Part shown: in pieces, positions 24,559 to 32,889 of the stretch
Numbering within the stretch: position 1 is the stretch's first letter
Layout of the letters: each line of letters begins with the position of its first letter
Source of the DNA: Hoeflea sp.
GTDB taxonomy: Bacteria > Pseudomonadota > Alphaproteobacteria > Rhizobiales > Rhizobiaceae
Length of the DNA stretch: 64,000 bases
NCBI GenBank assembly: GCA_019084245.1
Contig: JAHRFE010000004.1
Location: forward strand, 62,001 to 126,000
Direction: 5' to 3'
Notes under the pieces: model-generated
Told to the model about the DNA's origin: nothing
Database searches by the model: none
The model's input: only the letters and a program-made list of their open reading frames with translations
Made by a program: the position numbers and the translations under genes

Positions 24559-25992
24559 ATGAGCAGTTCAGCAGCAGACCGGGCAATTGGTTCCAACAAC
24601 GATTTGGGTTTGAGCCAGGAAGTCGCCAATTTTGTTGTCGGCGCTGCCATCAGCGACTTGCCTGCCATCGTGATCGAGAACGGCAAGAAATCGATCCTCG
24701 ACGGGCTTGGCCTGGCGCTTTCCGGTTCGGTGGCTCAATCGGGCGAGTATGTCCGCACGCATCTTGCCGATATCGGACACCCTGAGGGTGCGGCAACCGT
24801 GATCGGCTCCGCTCTGATGATGCCGCCCCGCTTTGCCGCCTTCGCCAACGGGGTCGGAATTCATGCCGATGATTATGACGATACCCAGCTCGCAGTGGCG
24901 CGGGATCGCGTCTATGGCCTTCTCACGCACCCCACCGCACCCGCCCTGCCCGCAGCACTCGCCCTTGGCGAGGCGCACAAAAGCACGGGCGCCGAGGTGA
25001 TGCTCGCCTACCATCTGGGCGTTGAAGTCGAATGCAAGATCGCCGAGGCGATCAACCCCAGGCACTACCAGACAGGCTTTCATGCGACCGCGACATGCGG
25101 CACGTTTGCCGCGGCATCCGCAGCGGGACGCCTGATGGGCCTGAACAATGAGCAAATGGCGCGCGCGCTCTCGATCGCCGGCAGCCAGTCGGCCGGCCTG
25201 CGCGAGAATTTCGGCACCATGACCAAGCCCTTCCATGCCGGGCGCTCTTCCGAAAGCGGCGTTGTTGCGGCGCAGTTTGCCTCCTACGGCTGGACGGCGA
25301 CCGACAAGATCCTCGAGGCCCCGCGCGGATTCTTCTCAGCGGCTGGCGGCGGATACGATGCCACTGCCATCCACGGAAAGTTTGGCGCCCCATGGACCTT
25401 CGAGACGCCAGGTGTTTCGATCAAGCCACATCCATCGGGATCTTTGACCCATCCCGGAATGACCGAGATGATGCGGCTGATCCATGAACATGACATCAAG
25501 GCGGAGGACGTGGTCTCGGTCCGGGTCGGCACCAATTCGAACATGCCCAATGCCCTGATCCATCATCGTCCGACCAATGAGCTGCAGGCCAAGTTCTCGA
25601 TGGAGTTCTGCATGGCGATCCTTCTGATTGAACGCCGCGCCGGCCTGCCCGAGTTTCTCGACGAAACCGTCCTGCGTCCCGACGTCAAGGCGATGATCGA
25701 AAAGGTGGATTTCTGCATTGACGACCGCGCGGAAGCCGCAGGCTATCACCTTATGACCACCTATATCGACATCAAGCTCAAGGATGGCAGCACGATCAGC
25801 GGCATGGCCGACTTCGGCAAGGGCAGCCCGGCCAACCCGATGTCCTATCAGGAAGTGTCCGGCAAGTTCCTGGAGAATGCCGAGTTTGCCCGCTGGGACA
25901 TGGGCAAAGCCGGAACCGTGGTCGACATGGTGGCCGATTTCGAGAACCTGAAATCCATTGAGGCATTGATGTCTCTGCTCAGAACCGCCTGA
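24559..25992 (+). CDS. MmgE/PrpD family protein (copy C)
   Basis: A 477-residue MmgE/PrpD enzyme heading the plus-strand operon. Motifs: ADDYDDTQLA, GLLTHPTAPALPAA, VECKIAEAINP, GFHATATCGTF, FGTMTKPFHAGR and VSIKPHPSGSLTHP. These are very like copy A (5836), so copies A and C are probably a paralogous pair divided between the two operons. The ATG at 24559 has GGGAGA upstream; the open frame extends further 5' through the promoter region and is rejected. Reaction unknown; dehydratase, decarboxylase or epimerase are all precedented. Confidence 0.85.
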   Translation: MSSSAADRAIGSNNDLGLSQEVANFVVGAAISDLPAIVIENGKKSILDGLGLALSGSVAQSGEYVRTHLADIGHPEGAATVIGSALMMPPRFAAFANGVGIHADDYDDTQLAVARDRVYGLLTHPTAPALPAALALGEAHKSTGAEVMLAYHLGVEVECKIAEAINPRHYQTGFHATATCGTFAAASAAGRLMGLNNEQMARALSIAGSQSAGLRENFGTMTKPFHAGRSSESGVVAAQFASYGWTATDKILEAPRGFFSAAGGGYDATAIHGKFGAPWTFETPGVSIKPHPSGSLTHPGMTEMMRLIHEHDIKAEDVVSVRVGTNSNMPNALIHHRPTNELQAKFSMEFCMAILLIERRAGLPEFLDETVLRPDVKAMIEKVDFCIDDRAEAAGYHLMTTYIDIKLKDGSTISGMADFGKGSPANPMSYQEVSGKFLENAEFARWDMGKAGTVVDMVADFENLKSIEALMSLLRTA

Positions 25993-26019
25993 GCGACAGA
26001 ACCCAGAGGCACCGTGACA

Positions 26020-27129
26020 ATGGCACCGCAACCGGAGGATAAGGCTGAGAAGGGGAAACAAGCGTCACGCATGTCGCCGCGCAGCCTTGCCCTGCTCTGC
26101 CTGACCTATGTCCTTGCCAGCGTCGCGGGGTATCTTGCGACGCTGGTCGGGATGCCGTTGCCATGGATGCTCGGTCCATTCTTTCTTCTGGCTGCGGCAT
26201 CCGTTCTTGGCTACGTGTCGCCGATCATTCCGATGGGCAGGGAACTGGGCCAGGTGGCGATCGGCCTTGCTGTGGGCATGCGCTTCACGCCTGCGGTGCT
26301 GCTGGCGACTGCCACTCTTGTGCCGCACATGATGATTTCGACGCTTTACGTGATCGCCTACACATTCCTTGCCGCATTCCTGATCAAGCCGCTCGCGCGG
26401 ATCGACAATGTCTCTGCCTTTTTCGCGACCGCTGCGGGCGGCGTTGCCGACATGGCGTCGGTGTCGCGTGAATATGGCGGCGACCCCGGCTCGGTGGCGA
26501 TCGTTCACGCCATGCGGGTGGCGCTCGTGGTGGCGGTCGTTCCCTTTCTCGTCTTCTTTCTTGGCGAACATGGAAGCATGCCTGCGGAAACCGCTGCCGG
26601 GCCGGTCAATTATCTGACGCTGGCGCTCGCGCTGGTGCTTGCCTATCTGGTCGCAGTCGCGCTCAAGCCCACGCCCTTGCCCAATCCATGGCTTGTCGGG
26701 CCTATCCTTACCGGCATGGTTCTGGGGGTAAGCGAGATCCTGGTCGTCCAGGTGCCGCCCCTTCTGATCATTGTGGCCCAGATCATGCTGGGAACCTGGC
26801 TCGGATGCCAGTTCAAGCGAAGCCTGCTGGTGCGCCTGCCGCGCGTGACGTTTTCGGCGATGGCTGCGGCGCTGTTCATGATTTTGTGCGCCGCGCTCGG
26901 CGCCGTGGTGCTGTCCTATTTTGGCGACCTGCCCTACGCGACCAGCTTTCTCGCGCTCGCTCCCGCGGCGGTCACCGAAATGGTGCTGACCGCCAAGGTG
27001 ATGAACCTTGATGCGGAAATCGTCACCGCATTTCACGTCATGCGAATCGCCTTGGTCTCCTCCACGGTTCTCCTGGTCTTCAAACTCTACATGCGCATGA
27101 AAGGATCACACAGTGGATCTGGGATATAG
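26020..27129 (+). CDS. AbrB-family (GntP-fold) membrane transporter, copy 2
   Basis: A 369-residue membrane protein with about 10 hydrophobic segments in two halves, each with a PWMLGP / NPWLVGP entry and a GGVADMAS / PAAVTEMVLTAK partner motif, the internal duplication of the family. ATG at 26020 is preferred; a GTG six bases upstream (26014) is also in frame. It overlaps the SDR-2 start by 17 bases. Together with copy 1 it shows that each island operon carries a PrpD, an AbrB and an SDR. Substrate unknown. Confidence 0.75.
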   Translation: MAPQPEDKAEKGKQASRMSPRSLALLCLTYVLASVAGYLATLVGMPLPWMLGPFFLLAAASVLGYVSPIIPMGRELGQVAIGLAVGMRFTPAVLLATATLVPHMMISTLYVIAYTFLAAFLIKPLARIDNVSAFFATAAGGVADMASVSREYGGDPGSVAIVHAMRVALVVAVVPFLVFFLGEHGSMPAETAAGPVNYLTLALALVLAYLVAVALKPTPLPNPWLVGPILTGMVLGVSEILVVQVPPLLIIVAQIMLGTWLGCQFKRSLLVRLPRVTFSAMAAALFMILCAALGAVVLSYFGDLPYATSFLALAPAAVTEMVLTAKVMNLDAEIVTAFHVMRIALVSSTVLLVFKLYMRMKGSHSGSGI

Positions 27130-27907
27130 AGAGCGCCGCACCCTGATCGTCGGGGGCAGCTACGGCATCGGCAAGGCATCAGCCCAGCTGATGGCCAATG
27201 AGGGTGCACACGTCATTGTCGCCTCCCGCAGCAAGGAAAATCTCGATGTCGCCGTCGCGGAGATTGCCGAAACCGCCACGAAAAAACCGTCGAGCCTCGT
27301 CTGCGACGTGACGCAGCAGGGCTCGGGCAAGGTGCTTGCCGATGCTGTGGACCAACAATGGGCTGGCGAACTGGATGTCCTGGTCACGGCCGTCGGCGGC
27401 AGCATCCGCTCGGCCTTTGCGGACCTTGCCGATGAAGACTGGGTGGAAAACTACAACTTCAACATTCTGTCGACGGTTCGCGCAATCAGGGCATTGCTGC
27501 CAGCACTGGAAAAAGGCCGCAATCCGGCGATTGTCACCCTTGGTGCTGCGGCATCGAAAATGCCCTACCAGCACCAGATCGTCTCCAATGTGCACAAGGC
27601 AGGATTGCTGGGCCTGACTAAGACATTGGCGGCTGAACTCGCCGATCGCAACATCCGGATCAATTGCGTGGCGCCCGGCCGGACACTGACTCCGCTCTGG
27701 ACCAATCGCGCCGACAAAATGGCCGCGGAACAGGGCCGAACCCGCTCGGAAATCCTCGAAGATTTCTCCAAGGACATTCCGCTCGGCCGCTTCGGAAAAC
27801 CGGAAGAAGTGGCTGCCATGGTCGTCTGGCTCGCGTCTCCGCTTGCAAGCTATGTGACCGGCCAGGCGGTTAATGTTGATGGCGGCATTGCCCGCGGATT
27901 GCTTTAG
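27113..27907 (+). CDS. SDR family protein with atypical active site, copy 2
   Basis: A 264-residue SDR-fold protein with a glycine-rich loop (IVGGSYGIGKA) and C-terminal VNVDGGIARG. The usual NNAG is VTAVGG, the catalytic-Ser strand reads TLGAAAS, and the YxxxK motif is S-N-V-H-K, so the Tyr is replaced by Ser while the Lys remains. As in copy 1 (11872) the canonical triad is missing, though the replaced residues differ, which suggests separate subfamilies rather than one recent duplication. Its start overlaps AbrB-2, and PrpD copy D follows by 13 bases. Confidence 0.8.
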   Translation: MDLGYRERRTLIVGGSYGIGKASAQLMANEGAHVIVASRSKENLDVAVAEIAETATKKPSSLVCDVTQQGSGKVLADAVDQQWAGELDVLVTAVGGSIRSAFADLADEDWVENYNFNILSTVRAIRALLPALEKGRNPAIVTLGAAASKMPYQHQIVSNVHKAGLLGLTKTLAAELADRNIRINCVAPGRTLTPLWTNRADKMAAEQGRTRSEILEDFSKDIPLGRFGKPEEVAAMVVWLASPLASYVTGQAVNVDGGIARGLL

Positions 27908-27920
27908 GAAAGGACTATCA

Positions 27921-29321
27921 ATGTCGTCTCATACACATATCGCCACCAATGCCGAGGTTCCCGCGGTCACCAGACAGCTGGTAGACTGGATTGTCGACAT
28001 CAAGGGAAGCGACATCCCTGCGGACGTTCGCCGGGAAGGCCTGCGCACATTCGTCAACTGGGTCGGGTGTGCGGTCGGAGGTGCGCGTCATGAAACGATT
28101 GACCGGGCGCTCGCCGCAGTGACGCCGTTCTCAGGCAAGGCCACGTCTACTGTCCTTGGCCGGCCCGAGCGGCTCGACGCGCTGCATGCCGCACTTCTGA
28201 ACGGCATCACCTCGCATGTGCTTGACTATGACGACACCCATCTCAAGACCATCATCCATCCGGCGGGCCCGGTGGCCTCGGCGCTCCTCTCGCTCGCCGA
28301 ACTCCGCCCGATGTCAGGGGAGGATTTCCTCACCGCGCTCATCGTCGGCATTGAAGTCGAATGCCGGATCGGCAACGCGGTCTATCCCAACCATTATGAT
28401 CGCGGCTGGCACATCACCGGCACCGCAGGGGTGTTTGGCGCGGCAGCCGCCACCGGCAAGGCCATCGGCCTTTCCAGGCAGCAGATGCGCTGGGCGTTCG
28501 GAATTGCCGCAACCCAATCCTCGGGCTTGCGCGAAATGTTTGGAACGATGACCAAGAGCTTTCATCCGGGCCGCGCCGCACAGAACGGGTTGTTCTCAGC
28601 CTTGCTCGCCGAAGCGAATTTCGACAGTTCCGAGCGCGCCATCGAAGCCCCGCGCGGTTTCGCCAATGTGACATCGACAAAGCAGGACTATTCCGAGATA
28701 CTCGACGATCTCGGCACCCGGTGGGAATCTGCGCTCAACAGCTACAAGCCGTTTGCCTGCGGCATCGTCATTCACCCAACCATCGATGGCTGCCAGCAGA
28801 TCCGCAGCGAGATCGGCGATCGGGTCAACGCGATCAAGTCCGTTCATCTGACGACCCATCCGCTGGTTCTCGAACTCACCGGCAAGAAGACCCCGCGCAC
28901 CGGCCTTGAAGGCAAGTTCAGCGTCTTCCATTCGGCAGCTGCGGCGCTGCTCAAGGGTGATGGCGCGCCAACGGCCTTCACCGATGAACTGGTCAATCTG
29001 CCCGAAATAATCTCGCTCAGGGACCGGATTTCGGCCACCTCCGATCCGGACTGCCATGAAGCATCCGTAACGATCGACGTGACTTTCGAGGATGGCTCGA
29101 CCCTGACCAAACACATCGAGCGCGCGCTGGGCTCGAAAGATGTGCCGCTGACCGACGAGCAGATCGATACAAAGTTCATCACCCAGTCATCACTTGTGAT
29201 CGGGGAGCAAGCGACCAGGGCGCTGCTCGCCATTTCCTGGGATCTCGAATCTCTTTCCAGCGTCGCCGAGGTCGCCCGCATCTCCGTCGGCGGCTCAAAA
29301 GCAAACGCGAAGGCAGTCTGA
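27921..29321 (+). CDS. MmgE/PrpD family protein (copy D)
   Basis: A 466-residue MmgE/PrpD enzyme with HVLDYDDTHLKTIIHP, GWHITGTAGVFGAA, FGTMTKSFHPGRAA and YKPFACGIVIHP active-site segments. ATG at 27921 has an AGGAAAGGA ribosome-binding site; a longer frame begins inside the SDR gene. It is followed after 2 bases by the first of two beta-decarboxylating dehydrogenases, so its product may feed an oxidative decarboxylation. Substrate not deducible. Confidence 0.85.
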   Translation: MSSHTHIATNAEVPAVTRQLVDWIVDIKGSDIPADVRREGLRTFVNWVGCAVGGARHETIDRALAAVTPFSGKATSTVLGRPERLDALHAALLNGITSHVLDYDDTHLKTIIHPAGPVASALLSLAELRPMSGEDFLTALIVGIEVECRIGNAVYPNHYDRGWHITGTAGVFGAAAATGKAIGLSRQQMRWAFGIAATQSSGLREMFGTMTKSFHPGRAAQNGLFSALLAEANFDSSERAIEAPRGFANVTSTKQDYSEILDDLGTRWESALNSYKPFACGIVIHPTIDGCQQIRSEIGDRVNAIKSVHLTTHPLVLELTGKKTPRTGLEGKFSVFHSAAAALLKGDGAPTAFTDELVNLPEIISLRDRISATSDPDCHEASVTIDVTFEDGSTLTKHIERALGSKDVPLTDEQIDTKFITQSSLVIGEQATRALLAISWDLESLSSVAEVARISVGGSKANAKAV

Positions 29322-29323
29322 TC

Positions 29324-30421
29324 ATGGCATCCACGGCAACCAAGTCCCATCTCAAGTTGGGCATCCTCGAAGGCGATGATATCGGCCACGAGATTGTTCC
29401 GGCGTCGGTCCGGATCGCCAAGGCCGCCGCTGCAGCCACCGGTCTGGAAATCGATTGGGTGGATGTCCCCATCGGCCGCCGTGCGCTCGATGAACTCGGC
29501 CACACCATGCCGGAGGGGACGCTCGAAACACTGGGCGGGCTGGATGGCTGGATCCTCGGGCCGATCGGGCACCGGGAATACCCCAAGGTGCCTGAAGCGA
29601 TCAATCCGCACCCGATCCTGCGCAAGCGGTTCGACCTGTTTGCCAATGTGCGGCCGACGCGGTCCTTCCCGGACATCGGCTGCCTGCACGACGATATCGA
29701 CATGGTGATCGTGCGCGAAAACAATGAGGGCTTCCAGCCCGACCGCAACGTGGTGATGGGATCGGGGGAATTCCGGCCGACCCACGACGTGACGATTTCC
29801 GTCCGCGTGATCACCGTGGAGGGATCTTCCAAGGTGGCGCGCGCTGCTTTTGAGATCGCGCGATCCCGCAAGAAACGGTTGACGCTCGTCCACAAGAACA
29901 CGGTCTACAAGCTCGGCTGCGGCATGTTTGTCGACAGCTGCTATGAGGTCGCCAAGGATTTTCCGGATGTGACCGTCGACGAAGTGATCGTCGACACGAT
30001 GGCGATGCGGCTGGTGCGCGATCCGCAAAGCTTCGACACGATCGTCACCACCAACATGTTCGGCGACATCCTGACCGATGAGGCTGCCGGTCTGGTTGGC
30101 GGCCTCGGCATGGCGCCCGGACTGTGCATCGGCCGCGGCTCGATTGCCATGGCGCAGGCAACCCACGGATCCGCTCCCGACATTACCGGCAAGAACATTG
30201 CGAACCCTTTTGCCATGATCGAATCAACCCGCATGTTGCTTGACTGGCTGGGGAGGCGTCACGGCCTTGATGCGGCGATTGAAGCATCGGAGTTGATGAA
30301 AAAAGGCATAGACGCAGCGATTTCCAATCCGGCCACCCGCACCCCGGATATCCGCGGAACTGCGAGCCAATCGCAAATGATCGACGGGATCCTCGCGGGC
30401 ATGGGTGCCACCGATGCGTAG
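29324..30421 (+). CDS. Isocitrate/isopropylmalate dehydrogenase family protein
   Basis: A 365-residue NAD-dependent beta-decarboxylating dehydrogenase. Seen: ANVRPTRSFP substrate-loop region, VIVRENNEGFQ, the catalytic-Lys strand LVHKNTVYK, DTMAMRLVRDP, NMFGDILTDEAAGL (metal-binding Asp) and HGSAPDITGKNIANP near the NAD site. These enzymes oxidise and decarboxylate 2-hydroxy acids with a 3-carboxyl. It is not a standard LeuB or Icd by its substrate loop (RENNEGFQPDRN), so substrate is open. It overlaps the next, paralogous gene by 8 bases. Confidence 0.85.
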   Translation: MASTATKSHLKLGILEGDDIGHEIVPASVRIAKAAAAATGLEIDWVDVPIGRRALDELGHTMPEGTLETLGGLDGWILGPIGHREYPKVPEAINPHPILRKRFDLFANVRPTRSFPDIGCLHDDIDMVIVRENNEGFQPDRNVVMGSGEFRPTHDVTISVRVITVEGSSKVARAAFEIARSRKKRLTLVHKNTVYKLGCGMFVDSCYEVAKDFPDVTVDEVIVDTMAMRLVRDPQSFDTIVTTNMFGDILTDEAAGLVGGLGMAPGLCIGRGSIAMAQATHGSAPDITGKNIANPFAMIESTRMLLDWLGRRHGLDAAIEASELMKKGIDAAISNPATRTPDIRGTASQSQMIDGILAGMGATDA

Positions 30422-31490
30422 GCACCGAATCGCGGCCATCGGTGGCGACGGCGTCGGTCCGGAAGTCATTTCCGCGGGCCTCGAGGTGATCACGGCGCTG
30501 TCCGCCAAACTAGGTGATTTCCAGATCGAGGCGCAGAGTTTTGACTGGGGATCGGAGCTTTACCGCAACACCGGAGTGATGATGCCCGCGGACGGCGCCG
30601 ACAGGTTGCGTGGGTTCGACGCGATCTTCTTCGGCGCCGTCGGCGCCCCTGACATCGCTGACCACATCACGCTATGGGAATTGCGGCTGGCTATCTGCCA
30701 GGGACTGGACCAATACGCCAATGTACGGCCGACAAAACTTCTGCCCGGCATGCGCGGCCCATTGATGCCGGAACTGGGCGCACAGATTGACTGGGTCATC
30801 GTTCGCGAGAACTCCGAAGGTGAATATGCCGGCGTTGGCGGCAGGGCACATGCGGCATTGTCGCTTGAACTGGCAATGGATGTCTCGGTATTCACGCGTG
30901 CAGGTATTGAGCGGATTGCGCGATATGCCTGCGAACTGGCGATGAAGCGTCCGCGAAAGCGGCTGACCGTGGTGACGAAATCGAATGCGCAACGGCATGG
31001 CATGGTGCTGTGGGATCAGGTCTGCCGCGAGGTGCTGATCGATTACCCCGAGCTTGAGACCGACTTCATGCTGGTTGACGCCATGGCCGCCAAGATGGTG
31101 ACCAGCCCCGGGACCTATGACACGATCCTCGCGACAAATCTGCATGCCGACATCCTATCCGACCTTGCGTCCGCGTTGACCGGCAGCCTGGGCAATGGCG
31201 CGACGGCCAATCTCAATCCTTCGGGCGATGCGCCGTCGATGTTTGAACCGATCCATGGTTCCGCATTCGACATCACCGGCAAGGGAATCGCCAACCCCAT
31301 CGGCGCATTCTGGACAGCCGCCATGATGCTGGACCATCTGGGAGAGAGGCAGGCCGCAGATGTCCTGATGGAGGCAATCGGATCGGTCTGCCAGTCCGGA
31401 CCCCATACGCCCGATATGGGCGGACAAGCCAGTACGGCTGCCGTGACTCAGGCCGTCATCCAGGCGATCTCAGAATTGGGGATGGGCTAG
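30414..31490 (+). CDS. D-malate/tartrate dehydrogenase-like protein (TtuC/DmlA type)
   Basis: A 358-residue enzyme of the same superfamily as its neighbour but of the tartrate dehydrogenase/D-malate dehydrogenase type: RIAAIGGDGVGPEV, DAIFFGAVGAPDIADHITLW, QYANVRPTKLLPG, VRENSEGEYAGVGG, TKSNAQRHGM, NLHADILSDL and FEPIHGSAFDITGKGIANP line up with my memory of E. coli DmlA. Such enzymes act on D-malate, L- or meso-tartrate. ATG at 30414 overlaps the preceding stop; a GTG at 30405 is possible. It fits the TarD-like gene in pointing to tartrate-like substrates. Confidence 0.85.
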   Translation: MRRHRIAAIGGDGVGPEVISAGLEVITALSAKLGDFQIEAQSFDWGSELYRNTGVMMPADGADRLRGFDAIFFGAVGAPDIADHITLWELRLAICQGLDQYANVRPTKLLPGMRGPLMPELGAQIDWVIVRENSEGEYAGVGGRAHAALSLELAMDVSVFTRAGIERIARYACELAMKRPRKRLTVVTKSNAQRHGMVLWDQVCREVLIDYPELETDFMLVDAMAAKMVTSPGTYDTILATNLHADILSDLASALTGSLGNGATANLNPSGDAPSMFEPIHGSAFDITGKGIANPIGAFWTAAMMLDHLGERQAADVLMEAIGSVCQSGPHTPDMGGQASTAAVTQAVIQAISELGMG

Positions 31491-31511
31491 ATATTGGGCT
31501 TTATAGATTAG

Positions 31512-31526
31512 TGTAAATTGTTTACA
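31512..31526. promoter_or_regulatory. Operator-like site E: inverted repeat directly ahead of GntR gene
   Basis: TGTAAA-TTG-TTTACA is a perfect palindrome with 6-bp arms, ending 8 bases before the regulator's ATG. It is the exact reverse complement of the core of site B (18474-18492), which implies autoregulation and shared control of the distant divergent promoter. Confidence 0.75.
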
Positions 31527-31534
31527 TAGCGCGC

Positions 31535-32236
31535 ATGGATAGTTCGATGGACAACAGTACATCAAGTCAAACAGCGCAAAACGATTTGCAGGTTCTGCGC
31601 ACGTCGTCCCTGACAGGCGCGCTCGTGCGTGAGTTGGAGCACCTTATTCTGACCGGGGAACTCAAACCCGGCGAGCGCCTCAACGAAATCCAGCTGTCGG
31701 CACGATTTGGCACCAGCCGCGGCCCCCTCCGCGAAGCCACCCGCACACTTGAGGCCAAGGGCCTTGTCGACGCCATCCGCAACCGGGGTGTATTCGTCCG
31801 CTCAATATCTTCGGAAGAAGCGCTTGAGATTTACGACATAAGGGCGGCCCTGTTCGGTCTCGCCGGCCGTCTGCTGACCGACATGATCACGGATGCCATG
31901 CTGGTAAGGCTCAACGAGTTCCTGAATCAAATGGATGAAATAGCCCAGCAGCGCGACTTCGACCGCTATTATCCGCTCAATCTTCAGTTTCATGATTTTC
32001 TGATCAAATCGACCAACAACAAGACGCTTGCCCGGGAATACAAAAGTCTTGTCAACAAGTTGCACCTCTGCCGCGCGCGCGGCCTGGTGCAGGCGGGTGG
32101 CCTGGCTGTTTCAAATCACGAGCACCGCGAAATGGTCGATGCCCTCGCTTCGGGCAACCGGGAGCGTGCCCAAGAGGCATTCTTCCGCCATGTCGAGCGC
32201 TCAAAGCAGCGATTTACCACAACACTGGCGAAATAG
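31535..32236 (+). CDS. GntR family (FadR/FCD) transcriptional regulator
   Basis: A 233-residue regulator with an N-terminal winged helix-turn-helix (LILTGELKPGERLNEIQLSA, then SRGPLREATRTLEAKGL) and a C-terminal helical FCD ligand-binding domain (EIYDIRAALFGLAGR, LNLQFHDFLIKS with metal-ligand-type His, and HREMVDALASGN). FCD regulators typically bind TTGT-n-ACAA type palindromes and respond to carboxylic acids. The gene lies at the end of the PrpD-C operon, with operator-like site E overlapping its 5' region and no strong ribosome-binding site. It is the natural candidate for control of all five sites A-E. Confidence 0.9.
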   Translation: MDSSMDNSTSSQTAQNDLQVLRTSSLTGALVRELEHLILTGELKPGERLNEIQLSARFGTSRGPLREATRTLEAKGLVDAIRNRGVFVRSISSEEALEIYDIRAALFGLAGRLLTDMITDAMLVRLNEFLNQMDEIAQQRDFDRYYPLNLQFHDFLIKSTNNKTLAREYKSLVNKLHLCRARGLVQAGGLAVSNHEHREMVDALASGNRERAQEAFFRHVERSKQRFTTTLAK

Positions 32237-32237
32237 T

Positions 32238-32633
32238 TCAGTAGTCCATTGCGACACCAACGCTTGGGGCGGTCAGCGCATGGCCGTCTTCGCGGGTCAC
32301 GCCTCCGGACGCATCGGCTCGCGCATACTCCGCGTCACCGGCCCTGATTGCGCCCGGCAGGCGCCCATCTCGTGACAGCAAGGCGCGACCTGCAAGGCCA
32401 AAGAAGCCAGCCCGATCATGAGAGCCCTAGGTTTTCAAGTCTCTCACCGCCCCCCATGCAACTCCCAATGTCTCCGGTACAATCCGCAACCTATCTCTCA
32501 GGTCGGGCACCAGCACCTCACCTGCATGTCGTTCCTGATGATGATCAGGGAGACCCGCCATCGCCAGCACCGCCGTCATGAAGGTGTGGCGCAAAATGCT
32601 GCGGCGCGGCCAAAGGTTGCGGGACAGGCCAGT
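32238..32633 (-). pseudogene. Possible degenerate gene remnant, unidentified
   Basis: On the minus strand one frame stays open from 32633 to 32430, meets a single in-frame TAG at 32427-32429, and continues in the same frame to a TGA at 32238-32240. Both parts have protein-like composition (e.g. SILRHTFMTAVLAMAGLPD upstream and ASGGVTREDGHALTAPS downstream), suggesting the 3' part of a gene disrupted by a nonsense change. I cannot name the family. The rest of the 32237-32889 intergenic region shows nothing else that I can support. Confidence 0.3.
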
Positions 32634-32889
32634 TCATCGCGCTGAAAAATTAGGCGGTCTGCCCATGCGGCAGACAATTATCGCCTTGTCCCGTTCGCAG
32701 ATGACACTCAGATGAAGGCCACACTGCATCGTTGCTCCAACGCGCTTGACCGAATGGTAAATTCAGGCAACCTTTACCTCCAACGGCACGCCATTTGGGA
32801 ATGCCGGCCGACAGGTTTGCGCGCTTCCGCAGTGCAGCAACGCTGCAGTTTGGAAGACTTGACGCGGGCATTCAAAACCAGGAGTGATC

